Assembly (NCBI GenBank): GCA_030998225.1 | Contig: JAPYXD010000680.1 | Span: forward strand, 18,302,501-18,366,500 | From: Diplolepis rosae | Lineage: Eukaryota > Arthropoda > Insecta > Hymenoptera > Diplolepididae | Direction: 5' to 3' | DNA length: 64,000 bases | Shown: one piece after another, positions 10,814-20,470 of the stretch | Position numbering within the stretch: position 1 is the first letter of the stretch | Layout of the letters: the number at the start of each line of letters is the position of its first letter | Translations under genes and position numbers: made by a program | The notes under the pieces: model-generated | The model's input: the letters and a program-made list of their open reading frames with translations, nothing else | Told to the model about the DNA's origin: nothing | Database searches by the model: none

Positions 10814-11912
10814 ACATTCTCATCATGGATGAGAAGGTATTGATTTTATGTGAAAAATGACTTTCGAAATTTTCATCAAATCTTTACGTTTTGAGACCCC
10901 CTGAGTCAGAAAAAATGGTTTTTACGAAAGTGTCTGTCTGTCTGTCTGTCTGTCTGTAGGTCGTGTGCGGCATAACTCTCGATAGAATTATCAGATTGAA
11001 TTGAGCTTTGGTACACTTTATCCGAGCCGAAAAAGTAAGGACAAGTTCGTTAACCAGCCACATCCAATCAAAATTGAGGGATGGAGCACTACTTTTGTGT
11101 TTTTGAAAATCATTTTTTGAAAAAATCATAAATTTCAATACTGGTTTTTGATAGTGCTCATAAATCTCTACAAATTATCCTGACAACATTTTTTGATTAA
11201 ATCAAAATTAGAAATGTTACAGCATATTCAAATTCGAAAAAAGTCAATATAAAAATTCCATTTTCCAGTTAAATTATACGAGATACGAAAAAACATTATG
11301 ATACAATATCATTTTCTACATAAAGACCTACAAATTTGCATTATAACATTTTTTCATAAGATGCATATTTTTCTTTTTATTTAAAAAAAAACGATTGAAA
11401 ATCCAAAATTCAATTTTTTAACAATAATATTCGAAATACCAAAAAAACGTAAGAATACAAAGTTGTTCGGTTCAAAAAGATCTACAAATTTTGTCTTACA
11501 CAGTTTCTGATAAAAGATATATTTTTCGTTTCAATTCCAAAAAATACGATTAAAATTCAAAAATTCCATTTGTTAGACAAAATATGTGAGATACAAAAAA
11601 AACGTTTAGATGGAAAATTGTTTGACTAAATGAGGTCTACAAATTCTGGTTGAGACATTTCGGGACAGGATGTATATTTTATGTTTTGATTTTTAATATT
11701 AAAAAAATTCGATTTTTTTCACCAAAATATGTGAGATACGAAATAAGCGTTGTTCTGAAAAATCGTTTCCTTAAATAAAATCTACGATTGATTTTCCTTT
11801 TTAAAAGATTTGGAAGAAAATAAATTTATCAATAATCATGTAATTTATTAAAAAGTTACAAAAATGCATACAGAAAATCGAGCGCGAAGCGCGAGTGTCA
11901 TGATGAGAATGT
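10814..11912 (+). mobile_element. (GTCT)n-head 1.1-kb repeat family, copy 2
   Basis: Ends ACATTCTCATCATG and CATGATGAGAATGT are a perfect inverted pair. The order of parts is the same as in copy 1: hairpin head, (GTCT)n, GTTAACCAGCCACATCC, body of diverged 150-bp units, then GAGCGCGAAGCGCGAGTGTC. A minus-strand open frame of 84 codons (10884-11138) covers the head. A similar 93-codon frame is open in copy 3 (16105-16386), both ending in repeated TDRQ encoded by the microsatellite. I treat it as non-coding. Confidence 0.87.
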
Positions 11913-11916
11913 GTTC

Positions 11917-11939
11917 CTTAAGGCCGATAGAGCCTTAAG
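11917..11939. repeat. CTTAAGGC hairpin after copy 2
   Basis: Identical to the hairpin at 6764-6786: an 8-bp stem with the loop CGATAGA, located five bases beyond the TIR. The following 170 bases, up to GACCGAGCGCGACG, contain CTTCAGTATTAAATTATAAG and GAAGAGCACAAGACCGAGCG. These reappear in reverse complement beside copy 3 (about 15240-15330), so the repeat unit extends past the TIR. Confidence 0.6.
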
Positions 11940-12745
11940 TAAATTGAATTTCCTGTTTCACTTAATCTGAAAAAGAAACTTAGTGAATTTGAGAAAATGA
12001 CTAATTTACATCATCTTTAATATCATTAAGTTGGTTTGAGCTTCAGTATTAAATTATAAGAAATAAACTTAAACGTATGCGAAGAGCACAAGACCGAGCG
12101 CGACGTTTTAGATGATTTTTTGCTCACACACGTAAATAGCACATTTTGAACCTTCCTAAAGTAACGTATGGTTATGCTTTATCCAGTTTAGTTCTTTATG
12201 ACATTTTTTCAATTATGTTACTTTACATCTATTATTGTGGTATGAGGCATTCGTATCAAGTACTCTCCGGTGCCCCGAGCAAACATTGGAATATATTTTT
12301 TCAGAAATCCAAGAAAATAATATAGTTGGATCGTGAAAATATAGTTATCTATTCATTTCTAACGCATAAAAGAATTTATAACTTACAAATTACCGCATAC
12401 CACAAATATAATGCCCTTGCATAATGCCCCTTTTCACTGAGCCGTACCTGCACTAGGCAACCTCCTTAATCAAGAGAACGAATTTTTTCACTTATATAAT
12501 TCAAATTAGGATAATTTAAGCAATTATCGAAAAACAGGTGGCCGGACAATTCTGACTGGTACTGTAGATATTAAATTGAATAACCTTTTAATCAAAATAA
12601 ATTATAATCAACAAAAAATTTTAAAATATATACATATGTGTATTAAAAATCCAATAACAGTTTGTATTTTGTAAGGTGAAAGTATTTTCAATTCAATATA
12701 CGTTACTGAAATAAAATTTCTTTAATACAGAAATTTCTAATAGTG

Positions 12746-13309
12746 TATTGAATGTGTTTCAAATGACAAATACATAATTTCTAACGGCGTGGTGTACTTC
12801 CTGCAACCTTTCGAACATACGTTACAAAATTCGTAATACAATGTACCCTTGCTTATCAAGAAATCAAAATTCTGCACGTGGGTCGTTTCTGTAGAAAGAT
12901 ATTTGCGCGGGACAGGAGGATCAGTTATCTCGTTATCAGTGACAATTAAACGCACGTGCAATTACAAATGCGGTGCTTTGCAGGCAAGTGTTTTGGTGCA
13001 TGAGGAAGTATGTTAGATACAAATGTACCGCGCAAGACAGTTTATTATAGAGCATTAGCCAAGTGCACTTTCCCCTCCACATACACCCGCATCCACACAT
13101 GAACATATAAATCTTACACATAAACATATATAGAGCATGCGAAAGCGGGAAACTGCTTAAGGTCTCCTCTCTGTTCCTCTCGGGTGCCAAATTGCAGGTT
13201 TCAATTAAGACAGTATCGCTCTCCCAACGACCTCGCGCATCAGTTTCTCGGCGTCAAGTTTATACGTACGAGTATATATCGCTTCCGCTCAAGTGAAAAT
13301 TATTTGAGA
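12746..13309. other. Island of ordinary composition, unique in the window
   Basis: This stretch is less AT-rich than its surroundings and contains CACGTG-type hexamers near 12875 (GCACGTGGGT) and 12954. Frames of 74 and 84 codons on the minus strand have no recognisable domain. It could be regulatory or a missed non-coding exon; the sequence alone does not decide. Confidence 0.35.
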
Positions 13310-13313
13310 TTAA

Positions 13314-13480
13314 GGGCATGTGATACTTGAGAAAAGTAGAAAGTTCATGTGAACAATTTAGTCCAGTTTCTACATGTTTGTGACCAAAATACATAAAATT
13401 TCGTTTTCAAAATTTTGGAAATGGTAGAGATAAAGACGGACCAATAAAATTTGCTAATTTCATAAGTATCACATGCCCTC
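13314..13480. mobile_element. 167-bp MITE with GGGCATGTGATACTT ends and TTAA flanks
   Basis: GGGCATGTGATACTT at the left is mirrored by AAGTATCACATGCCC near the right end, with TTAA at 13310-13313 and 13481-13484. The right end has two extra bases (TC) before its TTAA. The inner phrase ATAAAATTTGCTAATTTC recurs beside a decayed end at about 56711-56750, so the family has at least one more fragment. Probably piggyBac-type by target preference. Confidence 0.7.
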
Positions 13481-13592
13481 TTAAGCAACACGCTCAGAAA
13501 CAGACAAGTCTTCTATTGAGTTTACTGCCCAGGTAGAAATTTATTACTGGCGCGGTACCATGTCAGTACCGTCTTCGGATTCCCGATACTGA

Positions 13593-14192
13593 GGTATGTT
13601 GAGTTGACGTAACCACATCGTCCAATCGAGTCCCCACCTATATCAGAATTTAGGACTCATTTATGGCTAATTTGATGCCATATTTCTAAATTTAATGCTC
13701 CGTTATTTTTCAAAAGACAAGGGGTTACTCTGGCTTATCGTTAAGCCAGCGTAACCCTTTGTTTTTTTTTAAATAACGGAGCATTAAATTCAGCAATGGG
13801 GTATTTACAGAGCCCTAAATGAGACTTAAATTCTGCTATAGGTGATAACTTGTTTAATTGTTGTTATAACGTGTGGTTACGTCAACTTAACGTTAAGCCA
13901 GCGTAACCCCTTGTTTTTTTAAAAAATAACGGAGCATTAGATTCAGCAATGGGGTATTTCGAGAGCCCTTAATGAGCCCTAAATTCTGGTATAGGTGACA
14001 ACTTGTTTAATTGTTATTATAACCTGTGGTGACGTCAACTTAACGTTAAGTCAGCGTAACCCCTTGTTTTTTTTTTAAATAACGGAGCATTAAATTTAAA
14101 AATATGGCATCAAATTAGCCTTAAATGAACCCTAAATTCTGATATTGGTGGGGACTCGATTGGACGATGTGGTTACGTCAACTTAACATACC
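13593..14192. mobile_element. 600-bp MITE with 46-bp TIR and an internal triplication
   Basis: The first 46 bases (from GGTATGTTGAGTTGACGTAA to CGAGTCCCCACC) pair with the last 46 with a single mismatch. The arms continue inward to ACGGAGCATTAAAT, so the original element was a hairpin. Its centre, GGCTTATCGTTAAGCC, is palindromic. The right half has been amplified into three tandem units (13740-14187). CGATACTGA lies close to both ends (just left, and three bases past the right end), a possible 9-bp target duplication of the surrounding repeat. Non-coding. Confidence 0.85.
13740..14187 (+). repeat. Three tandem units of about 152 bp inside the MITE
   Basis: The phrase GTTAAGCCAGCGTAACCC starts at 13740 and 13892, and with one change (GTTAAGTCAGC) at 14045. 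Each unit runs through AATAACGGAGCATTA and TTCTGNTATAGGTGA (N variable) to TTACGTCAACTTAAC. The first two units carry GATAACTTGTTTAATTGTTG-type sequence, and the last carries the GGGGACTCGATTGGACG terminus. So the third unit is the original arm and the others are amplified copies. Confidence 0.85.
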
Positions 14193-14450
14193 TACGATAC
14201 TGACAGAGTACTGGTGCAATAACGACATGGATACTGACACAGTACTGAGTAGAAACTAATGATAACTCGGCTGGAAGTTGGTAGCCAGTACTAGTTTGGT
14301 ACTTTAGAACAGTACTTTTCCAGTCTTATCAGTCAGTACTGGCGAAACCCCTAACTACAACTCGATTGGAAGTTGGCAGTCAGTACTGGACTGGTACTTT
14401 AAAGTAACTCTGGACGAGTAATAGCAGCCGATACTGACTAGATTTTATTT
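14193..14450 (+). repeat. Degenerate CAGTACT-rich tandem repeat flanking the MITE
   Basis: Phrases such as GATACTGACAGAGTACTGG, GGTAGCCAGTACTAGTTTGG and GGCAGTCAGTACTGGACTGG recur, with a loose unit near 110 bp that begins AACTCGGCTGGAAGTTGG or AACTCGATTGGAAGTTGG. The same words occur left of the MITE at about 13545-13592, so the MITE landed inside this repeat. Rich in GTAC and AGTACT palindromes. Function unknown. Confidence 0.6.
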
Positions 14451-15090
14451 GGTGAAATTTTGTAATTTCAAAAGTATTATAACTTCTAGTATAACTATAT
14501 TAGAAGCTAGATTGGTCGTAAAGTTTTACAATACTATTTAAATGTAAATTTATACAAATTTAATCAAGAACATTTTATTAAAACTTCATATTTTGTACTG
14601 AAAAATATACTTATCTTACAAAAAAACTGAAAATTGTATGGAGCACTCAACGAAAAATAACTATGAAATTTGCCAGTAATGATAATTAGTACTGCGGTAT
14701 TAGTAAACCAGTAGAATGCCAACTGTCGACGAAACTTCCATGTTTCATAATATTTATAATATATTTCATAAGGATTGTCTAAGTGTATGATAGCTGCGAG
14801 GCTGAGGTCGTTAGGATGGTTAGAAATAGGTTGAGGTAGATGTAGGATTCGAACCCTGATGCATTGACAAATTTTCAATAGTGGTCAGGCGTGCAAATGT
14901 ATGTATAAGTGATTTTATGTGCAATTTCATGTTGATAAAGATTACCCAAATTTAATAATAATACATGAAAAAATCCTCTATTATAAAGAAAAAATCTATT
15001 CGGAGCTATTTAGAATAAAAAACTTAAATGCATTTTAAATATTCGAAGGGAACTTAATGTTTATTTATTAAATTTTTCTTTGAACAATTT
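14451..15090. other. AT-rich, mostly featureless
   Basis: Apart from the tRNA-like segment at 14758-14860 I see no repeat or frame to support. A 104-codon minus-strand frame (14564-14878) overlaps that tRNA-like segment and shows no domain. Confidence 0.4.
14758..14860 (+). other. tRNA-like segment, probable SINE or pseudo-tRNA
   Basis: TAGCTGCGAGGCTGAGGTCG and GTTAGGATGGTTAG are followed by GGTAGATGTAGGATTCGAAC and CCTGATGC. GGATTCGAACCCT fits a polymerase III B box. The spacing to an A-box-like TAGCTGCGAGG is about right for a tRNA gene, but stems do not close well. It shares GGTTAG and a GGTAGA phrase just before the B box with the segments at 44653 and 59430, suggesting one tRNA-derived family. 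Confidence 0.35.
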
Positions 15091-15109
15091 TTATACGAAA
15101 CCCATTACA

Positions 15110-15300
15110 AAAAAATCTGCCCGCGAAGCGGGCACATTCTCATCGCGCGCTTCGCTCGCAAGTTTGAGCGCGCCTAGGGCGCGCGATTTGTTTGTCGCGC
15201 TTCGCGCTCCGTGATACTTGATCGTCGCGCTGCGCGCTCCGTTCTTCCTGGACCTCGCGCTTCGCGCTCGGTCTTGTGCTCTTCGCATACTTTTAAGTTT
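15110..15300. repeat. CpG-rich CGCGCTTCGCGCTC palindrome block
   Basis: In a strongly AT-rich setting this block holds repeated CGCGCTTCGCGCTC-like words (near 15150, 15197, 15227 and 15255). They are separated by spacers such as CGTGATACTTGATCGT and CGTTCTTCCTGGACC. It starts with a hairpin, GCCCGC-GAA-GCGGGC, and ends GTCTTGTGCTCTTCGCATAC. Shorter versions form the tail of the 1.1-kb family (near 6730, 11880, 16470, 31000 and 38430). It is therefore an expanded tail module of that family rather than a CpG island of a gene. Confidence 0.75.
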
Positions 15301-15335
15301 ATTTCTTATAATTTAATACTGAAGCCTTAAGGAAC

Positions 15336-16456
15336 ACATTCTCATCATGACACTCGCGCTCGATTTTCTGTATGCATTTTTGTAACTTTTTAATAAATTA
15401 CATGATTATTGATAAATTTATTTTCTTCCAAATATCTCAAAAAGGAAAAACAATCGTAGACTTTATTTAAGGAAACGATTTTGCAGAACAACGCTTATTT
15501 CGTATCTCACATATTTTGGTGAAAAAAATCGAATTGTTCCAATATTAAATATCAAAACATAAAATATACATCCTGTCGAGAAATTTCTTAATAAAAATTT
15601 GTAGACCTCATTTAGGCAAATAATTTTTTATCTAAACGTTTTTTATGTATCTCATATATTTTGTCTAAAAAATGGAATTCGTGAATTTTAATCGTATTTT
15701 TTGGAATTGAAACGAAAAATATATGTTTTATCAGAAACTGTGTGAGACAAAACTTGTAGATCTTTTTGAAACGAACAACTTTGTATTCTTACGTTTTTTT
15801 CGTATTTCACATATTATTGTTAAAAAATTGAATTTAGGATTTTCAATATTTATTTTTTTAAATTAAAAATAAAAATATGCATCTTATGAAAAAATGTTAC
15901 AATCCAAATTTGTAGGTCTTTATGTAGAAAATAATATTATATCATAACGTTTTTTCGTATCTCGTATAATTTAACTGGAAAATGGAATTTTGATATTGAC
16001 TTTTTTCGAATTTGAATATGCTGTAACATTTCTAATTTTGATTTAATCAAAAAATGTTATCAGGATAATTTTTAGAGATTTATGAGCACTATCAAAAACC
16101 AGTATTGAAATTTTTGATTTTTTCAAAAAATTATTTTCAAAAACACAAAAGTAGTGCTCAATCCCTCAATTTTGATTGGGTGTGGCTGGTTAACGAACTT
16201 GTCCTTACTTTTTCGGCTTCGATAAAGTGTACCAAAGCTCAATTCAATCTGATAATTCTATCGAGAGTTATGCCGCACACGACCTACTACAGACAGACAG
16301 ACAGACAGACGGACAGACAGACAGATAGACAGACAGACACTTTCGCAAAAACCGTTTTTTCTGACTCATGGGGTCTCAAAACGTAAAGATTTGATGAAAA
16401 TTTCGAAAGTAATTTTTCACATAAAACCAATACCTTCTCATCCATGATGAGAATGT
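15336..16456 (-). mobile_element. (GTCT)n-head 1.1-kb repeat family, copy 3 (reverse)
   Basis: ACATTCTCATCATG at the left and CATGATGAGAATGT at the right are a perfect TIR. The head, with GACAGACAGACAGACAGACG and an interrupted AGACAGACAGATAGACAG tract, is at the right, so the copy is inverted relative to those at 5669 and 10814. The body units include TTTCGTATCTCACATATTTT and TTGTAGACCTCATTTAGGC. The 93-codon plus-strand frame over the head (16105-16386) is the longest in any copy. It ends in microsatellite-encoded TDRQ repeats. Confidence 0.87.
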
Positions 16457-16690
16457 AAAAATCTGCATCCTCGTTGCGCGCTCCGCACGCGGCTAGCAAG
16501 TTTGATAGCGCCTGAGGCCTGCGATTTGGTTGTCGCGCTTCACGCTCCGTGTTCTATGTCCTTTACATACAAATTACTAAATTTGCTTCCGATTTTAAAT
16601 GAAAAAGGATATTCCATTTACCTAAGACTCTATCGGCCTTCAAGAACACGTTCTCATAATAAAACTCGCGCTTTATTTTTTTATAATATC
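16457..16690. repeat. Diverged GC-rich tail module between two family members
   Basis: Contains GTTGCGCGCTCCGCACGCGG, TTGTCGCGCTTCACGCTCCG and TTCAAGAACACGTTCTCATAAT, an eroded version of the block at 15110-15300 and of the GGAACACATTCTCATCATG end. It appears to be the remains of another copy's tail. Confidence 0.55.
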
Positions 16691-16714
16691 TATTAGAGCC
16701 ACACTTCAATTAAA

Positions 16715-17571
16715 AAGTAATATTTTTCGCTAATGAAGAAAAAATATAGCTCCTATGAAAAAATGGTCTACAACAAAGTTATTCTTTTGAAATAAGAAAT
16801 TTTGTTTTTTGATATTATTTACGCATATCGTATATTTTGGCGGGAAAATTGAATTTTTAATTTTCATAAAAACGTTTTTCATTAATAAAAGAAAGGACCC
16901 CACAGTTATAGATCTTTTTGAAACAAATATTTTTGTTTTCCAACATTTTTTCCGTATCTCGTATATTATGGCGGAAAAATTGTATTGTTGATTTTTATAA
17001 AAACGTTTTTGATGAATAAAAGAGAATGTATAACTCTTATGAAAAAATAGTCTGAATCAAAATTTTACATCTCTTTCAAATAAATAATTTTGTTTCCAAA
17101 CAATTTTTCCGTAATTCGTATATTTTGGCGGGAAAATTGAATTGTTGGTTTTTATAAAAACGTTTTTGATGAATAAAGGAGAATATATAACTTTTATGAA
17201 AAAATTGTTCAGATCAAATTTATAAATCTCTTTGAAATAAATAATTTTGTTCTCAAACAATTTTTCCGCATCTCGTATATTTTGGCTGGGAAATTAATTT
17301 TTTGCTTTCTAGAATAAAGTTTTTCATGGATAAAATCATAACCGTTGGTCAAAAATGGCTGGTTAAAAAATTTGTCCTTTTTGGGGTCCTCAATAAATGT
17401 ACGAAAGCCCAATACAGTCCGATAATTCTTTCGACGACAACGACGACAGATAGACAGACCCTTTTGTAAAAACCATTTTTCCTCACTCAGAGGATTTCAA
17501 AACGTCGTTATTTTTTGAAAATTTGAAGTCATATTTCACATAAAAACAATACTTTCTCATATGATGATAAT
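16715..17571 (-). mobile_element. Monomer-array relative of the 1.1-kb family, short form
   Basis: The left end is TAATATTTTTCGCTAATGAA. The right end has the eroded head: GGCTGGTTAAAAAATTTGTC, CGACGACAACGACGACAGAT, AGACAGACC, then CTCATATGATGATAATGT. Between them lie about four monomers, with the TCGTATATT phrase at 16829, 16960, 17117 and 17274 (spacings 131, 157, 157). The same two ends bracket a much longer array at 18588-20470, so copy length differs by monomer number. No coding content. Confidence 0.75.
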
Positions 17572-18378
17572 GTTAAAAAAGTTTATGCATCAATCAAAAA
17601 AGCAGCATCGTCATATTTTATAAATGAGGTACTTTTAATAATACCTCGTCACGATACGGGATTATAGCTTCTTTTAAATTACCAGTCATTATCAGTAATT
17701 GCTACCAATTTATTGGTAGATACAACCAAATCTTGTTTAGAACAACCACGACTTAGCTGGTGTTACGATTCGAAAAAGTCACATCGATCAATTGAATAGT
17801 AACACCAATCAATTCGTGGTTGTGCGAACCATTAAATCGTATGGCGCCCCAGAGCCCAGAATCTGGACAACGAATTAAAAAATTTTGCTGAATCCCGCTG
17901 ACGGAATCGGCACCTTTTTCCCTTCATTCCAGACCCAAAAGTTCACATAACAGAACAGAAAAGACGTCTGACATTCGGGATACGTCCTCCTTCTCGTTAA
18001 TTAAAGTCCCACCGTAAATGACGTGATTCGTCGCTCTTCCGGATTTTATTTTATTTTTGCTTGCTCTTTGAAGAGGGCCATGGATAGTGAAAAGAACTTC
18101 GGAAAGCTTTACGAAGTCAATAGAATAAAGCGATAAAAAGGATAGGAAAAGAAAGAACAGCTTCCACTATCAAAGGGGTAATCCAACTACCTTTGAGAAC
18201 AACTCTGCGGCCCAATCCGCCAATTTCCTTCGATGTGAAGAAATCATTTTGGTATCTGATCGCTATGCTATTGTCGATGTGAAGCAAGTAATGTGATCCG
18301 AGGGAACTTTCTTTGGAAGCAAGAAACATAATCTAAAACAAATTTCAATCGTGTTCCAACAACCGAAATAATAGATTA
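17572..18378. other. Unique sequence of ordinary composition
   Basis: From about 17640 to 18340 the sequence is balanced and has no internal repeat apart from short inverted words (ACCAATCAATTCGTGGT). A 70-codon minus-strand frame at 18117-18329 has no recognisable domain. A conserved non-coding block or unrecognised exon is possible. I found nothing that supports either. Confidence 0.4.
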
Positions 18379-18587
18379 TTTTTAATTTGTCTCAATTACA
18401 CAGATCCACAAAAAAAGTGTCGTGAGTTAGAAACGAGACCCATCATTTCCCATGGATTTTGACACGCTGTTTTGGAATCTGAAGGCCGTTTTATCATATT
18501 GTCCCTAGTGTTCACATAACCTCAAAATTATCAAATTTTGAGAAAAAAATCTTTTTTTCGAATGACGTGATTTTTAGGAATTTAAAA

Positions 18588-20470
18588 ATAATATTTTTCA
18601 CTAATGAACAAATGATATAACTCGTATGAAATAATGGTCAACACCAAAGTTATAGATGTTTTTGAAATAAACAATTTCATGTTCTAACATTTCTTCCGTA
18701 TCTCGTATATTTTTGGGAAAATTGAAATTTTGATCTTTAGAAAAACATTTTTCATGAATAAAAAACAAGATACCAAAATTATAGATCTTTTTGAAAAAAA
18801 GAACATTTTGTTTTACTACAATTTCTTCCGTATTTCGTATATTTTCAGAAAACTTAAATTTTTGATCTTTAGAAAAACATTCTTCCTGAATAAAAAACAA
18901 GACACAAAAGTTATAGATGTTTTTGAAATAAACAATTTCATATTCTAACATTTCATTCGTATCTCGTATATTTTCGGGAAAATTGAAATTTTGATCTTCA
19001 GAAAAACATTTTTCATGAATAAAAAACAAGATACCAAAATTATAGATCTTTTTGGAAAAAAAACATTTTGTTTTCCTACCATTTCTTCCGTATCTCATAT
19101 ATTTGCAAGAAAATTAAATTTTTGATCTTTAGAAAAACATTCTTCCTGAATAAAAAACAAGACACAAAAGTTATAGATGTTTTTGAAATAAATAATTTCA
19201 TATTCTAACATTTCTTTCGTATCTCGTATATTTTCGGGAAAATTGAACTTTTGATTTTAAGGAAAACATTTATCATAAATAAAAAACAAGATACCAAAAT
19301 TATAGATCTTTTTGAAAAAAAACATTTTGTTTTCCTACAATTTCTTCAGTATCTCATATATTTGCAAGAAAATTAAATTTTTGATCTTTAGAAAAACATT
19401 TTTCCTGAATAAAAAACAAGACATAGAAGTTATAGATCTTTTTGTAAAAAAAACAATTTTGTTTTCCAACAATCTCTTCCGTATTTCGTATATTTTCGGG
19501 AAAATTGAACTTTTGATTTCAAGGAAAACATGTTTCATGAATAAAAAACAAGATACCAAAATTATAGATCTTTTTGAAAAAAAACATTTTGTTTTCCTAC
19601 AATTTCTTCAGTATCTCATATATTTGCAAGAAAATTAAATTTTTGATCTTTAGAAAAACATTTTTCCTGAATAAAAAACAAGACATAGAAGTTATAGATC
19701 TTTTTGTAAAAAAAACAATTTTGTTTTCCAACAATCTCTTCCGTATTTCGTATATTTTCGGGAAAATTGAACTTTTGATTTCAAGGAAAACATGTTTCAT
19801 GAATAAAAAACAAGATACCAAAATTATAGATCTTTTTGAAAAAAAAAATATTTTGTTTTCCTACAATTTCTTCCGTATTTCGTATATTTTCAGAAAAATT
19901 AAATTTTTGATCTTCAGAAAAATGTTTTTCCTGTATAAAAAACAAGACACTAAAGTTATAGATGTTTTTGAAATAAACAATTTCATGTTCTAAAATTTCT
20001 TCCGTATCTCGTATGTTTTGGCGGAATAATGGTATTGTTGATTTTTATAAAAACGCTTTTGATGAATAAAAGAAAAGATATAAATCTTATGGAAAAATAG
20101 TCTGAATCGAATTTGTAGATCTCTTTGAAATAGACAATTTTGTTCCTCACCAATTTTTCCGTATCTCGTATATTTTGGCTGGGAAATTCATTTTTTGCTT
20201 CTTAGAAAAAAGTTTTTTAAGGATAAAATCAGAACAGTTGTTCAAAAATGGCTGGTTAAGAAATTTTTCCCTTTTTGGGGCCCTCAATAAATGTACGAAA
20301 GCCCAATACAGTCCGATAATTCTTTCGACGACGACAACGACGACAGATAGACAGACACATTTGTAAAAACCATTTTTCCTCACTCAGAGGATTTCAAAAC
20401 GTCGTTATTTTTTGAAAATTTGAAGAGCCATATTGCACATAAAACCAATACCTTCTCATATGATGAGAAT
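18588..20470 (-). repeat. Expanded array of about 130-bp monomers (long form of the element at 16715)
   Basis: Monomers are marked by a TCGTAT or TCATAT phrase at 18703, 18835, 18964, 19095, 19224, 19354, 19486, 19616, 19748, 19880 and 20009, spacing 129-132. A 157-bp step follows to 20166. Alternating monomers differ (AAATAAACAATTTCAT versus TTTTGAAAAAAAACATTTTG), giving a dimeric higher-order unit. The right end is the same eroded head as at 17340-17571. Frames of up to 165 codons occur on both strands but repeat in shifted phase, so I do not regard them as genes. Confidence 0.85.
19312..19835. repeat. Exact-looking 262-bp tandem duplication (one dimer of the array)
   Basis: 19312-19573 and 19574-19835 read the same by eye, and frames on both strands translate to the same residues across them. 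262 is two monomers of 131. Because 262 is not divisible by three, the copy is read in a different frame, which argues against coding. The lack of differences implies a recent unequal exchange, or an assembly artefact. Confidence 0.85.

Larger units (their letters stand above)
10537..12465. mobile_element. TTAA-flanked element with GGAGGTT ends inserted in the Tc1-like MITE
   Basis: The left end is GGAGGTTCCCTACC and the right end CTAGGCAACCTCC. TTAA sits at 10533-10536 and again at 12466-12469. The opposite arm of the host palindrome (about 9852-9875) reads CTCTTAATTAAATTTAAAGC with a single TTAA at the same place, so the duplication is demonstrated rather than assumed. TTAA duplication is the piggyBac hallmark. 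Without the nested 1.1-kb repeat the element is about 830 bp. No transposase is present. Confidence 0.85.
9761..12564. mobile_element. Tc1/mariner-like palindromic MITE (CAGTACCGGTCA ends), interrupted
   Basis: The ends CAGTACCGGTCAGAATTGTC and GACAATTCTGACTGGTACTG form a long TIR with TA on both sides, the usual Tc1/mariner signature. The arms continue inward (GTGAAAAAATT, AAAGCTATCAAAA, TGAGCCCAGCATGAATTC), so the element is a near-complete palindrome. After removing the insertion at 10537-12465 it is about 870 bp. A shorter-armed copy lies at 27181-27996. No transposase frame is present. Confidence 0.88.
9665..12745. mobile_element. Outermost element of a four-level nest, CACTGTTA-type ends
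   Basis: The left end CACTGTTAAAAATCTTA and the right end AGAAATTTCTAATAGTG are an imperfect inverted pair. The right half (with GTTTGTATTTTGTAAGGTGAA and TATACGTTACTGAAA) matches sequence at about 48060-48199, where the same AGAAATTTCTAACAGTG end occurs. Removing the Tc1-like element at 9761-12564 leaves under 300 bp. The outer boundary is less secure than the inner ones because the left end has no clear TA duplication. Confidence 0.5.

Noticed and set aside
16105..16386. 93-codon frame ending in repeated TDRQ as a possible small protein
   Set aside because: It lies wholly inside a dispersed repeat and its end is encoded by a (GTCT)n microsatellite. The intact frame is absent from copy 1.
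18601..19098. 165-codon minus-strand frame, longest in the window
   Set aside because: It is read through about four 130-bp monomers. Frames exist on both strands, and monomer length is not a multiple of three.
19574..19993. 139-codon plus-strand frame resembling a repetitive hydrophobic protein
   Set aside because: Same array as above. Its first 91 codons repeat those at 19312 in a shifted phase, so the periodicity is in the DNA, not in a protein.
18588..20470. Regular spaced repeats as a CRISPR array
   Set aside because: Monomers are contiguous and about 130 bp with no unique spacers or cas genes, in a eukaryotic-looking genome.
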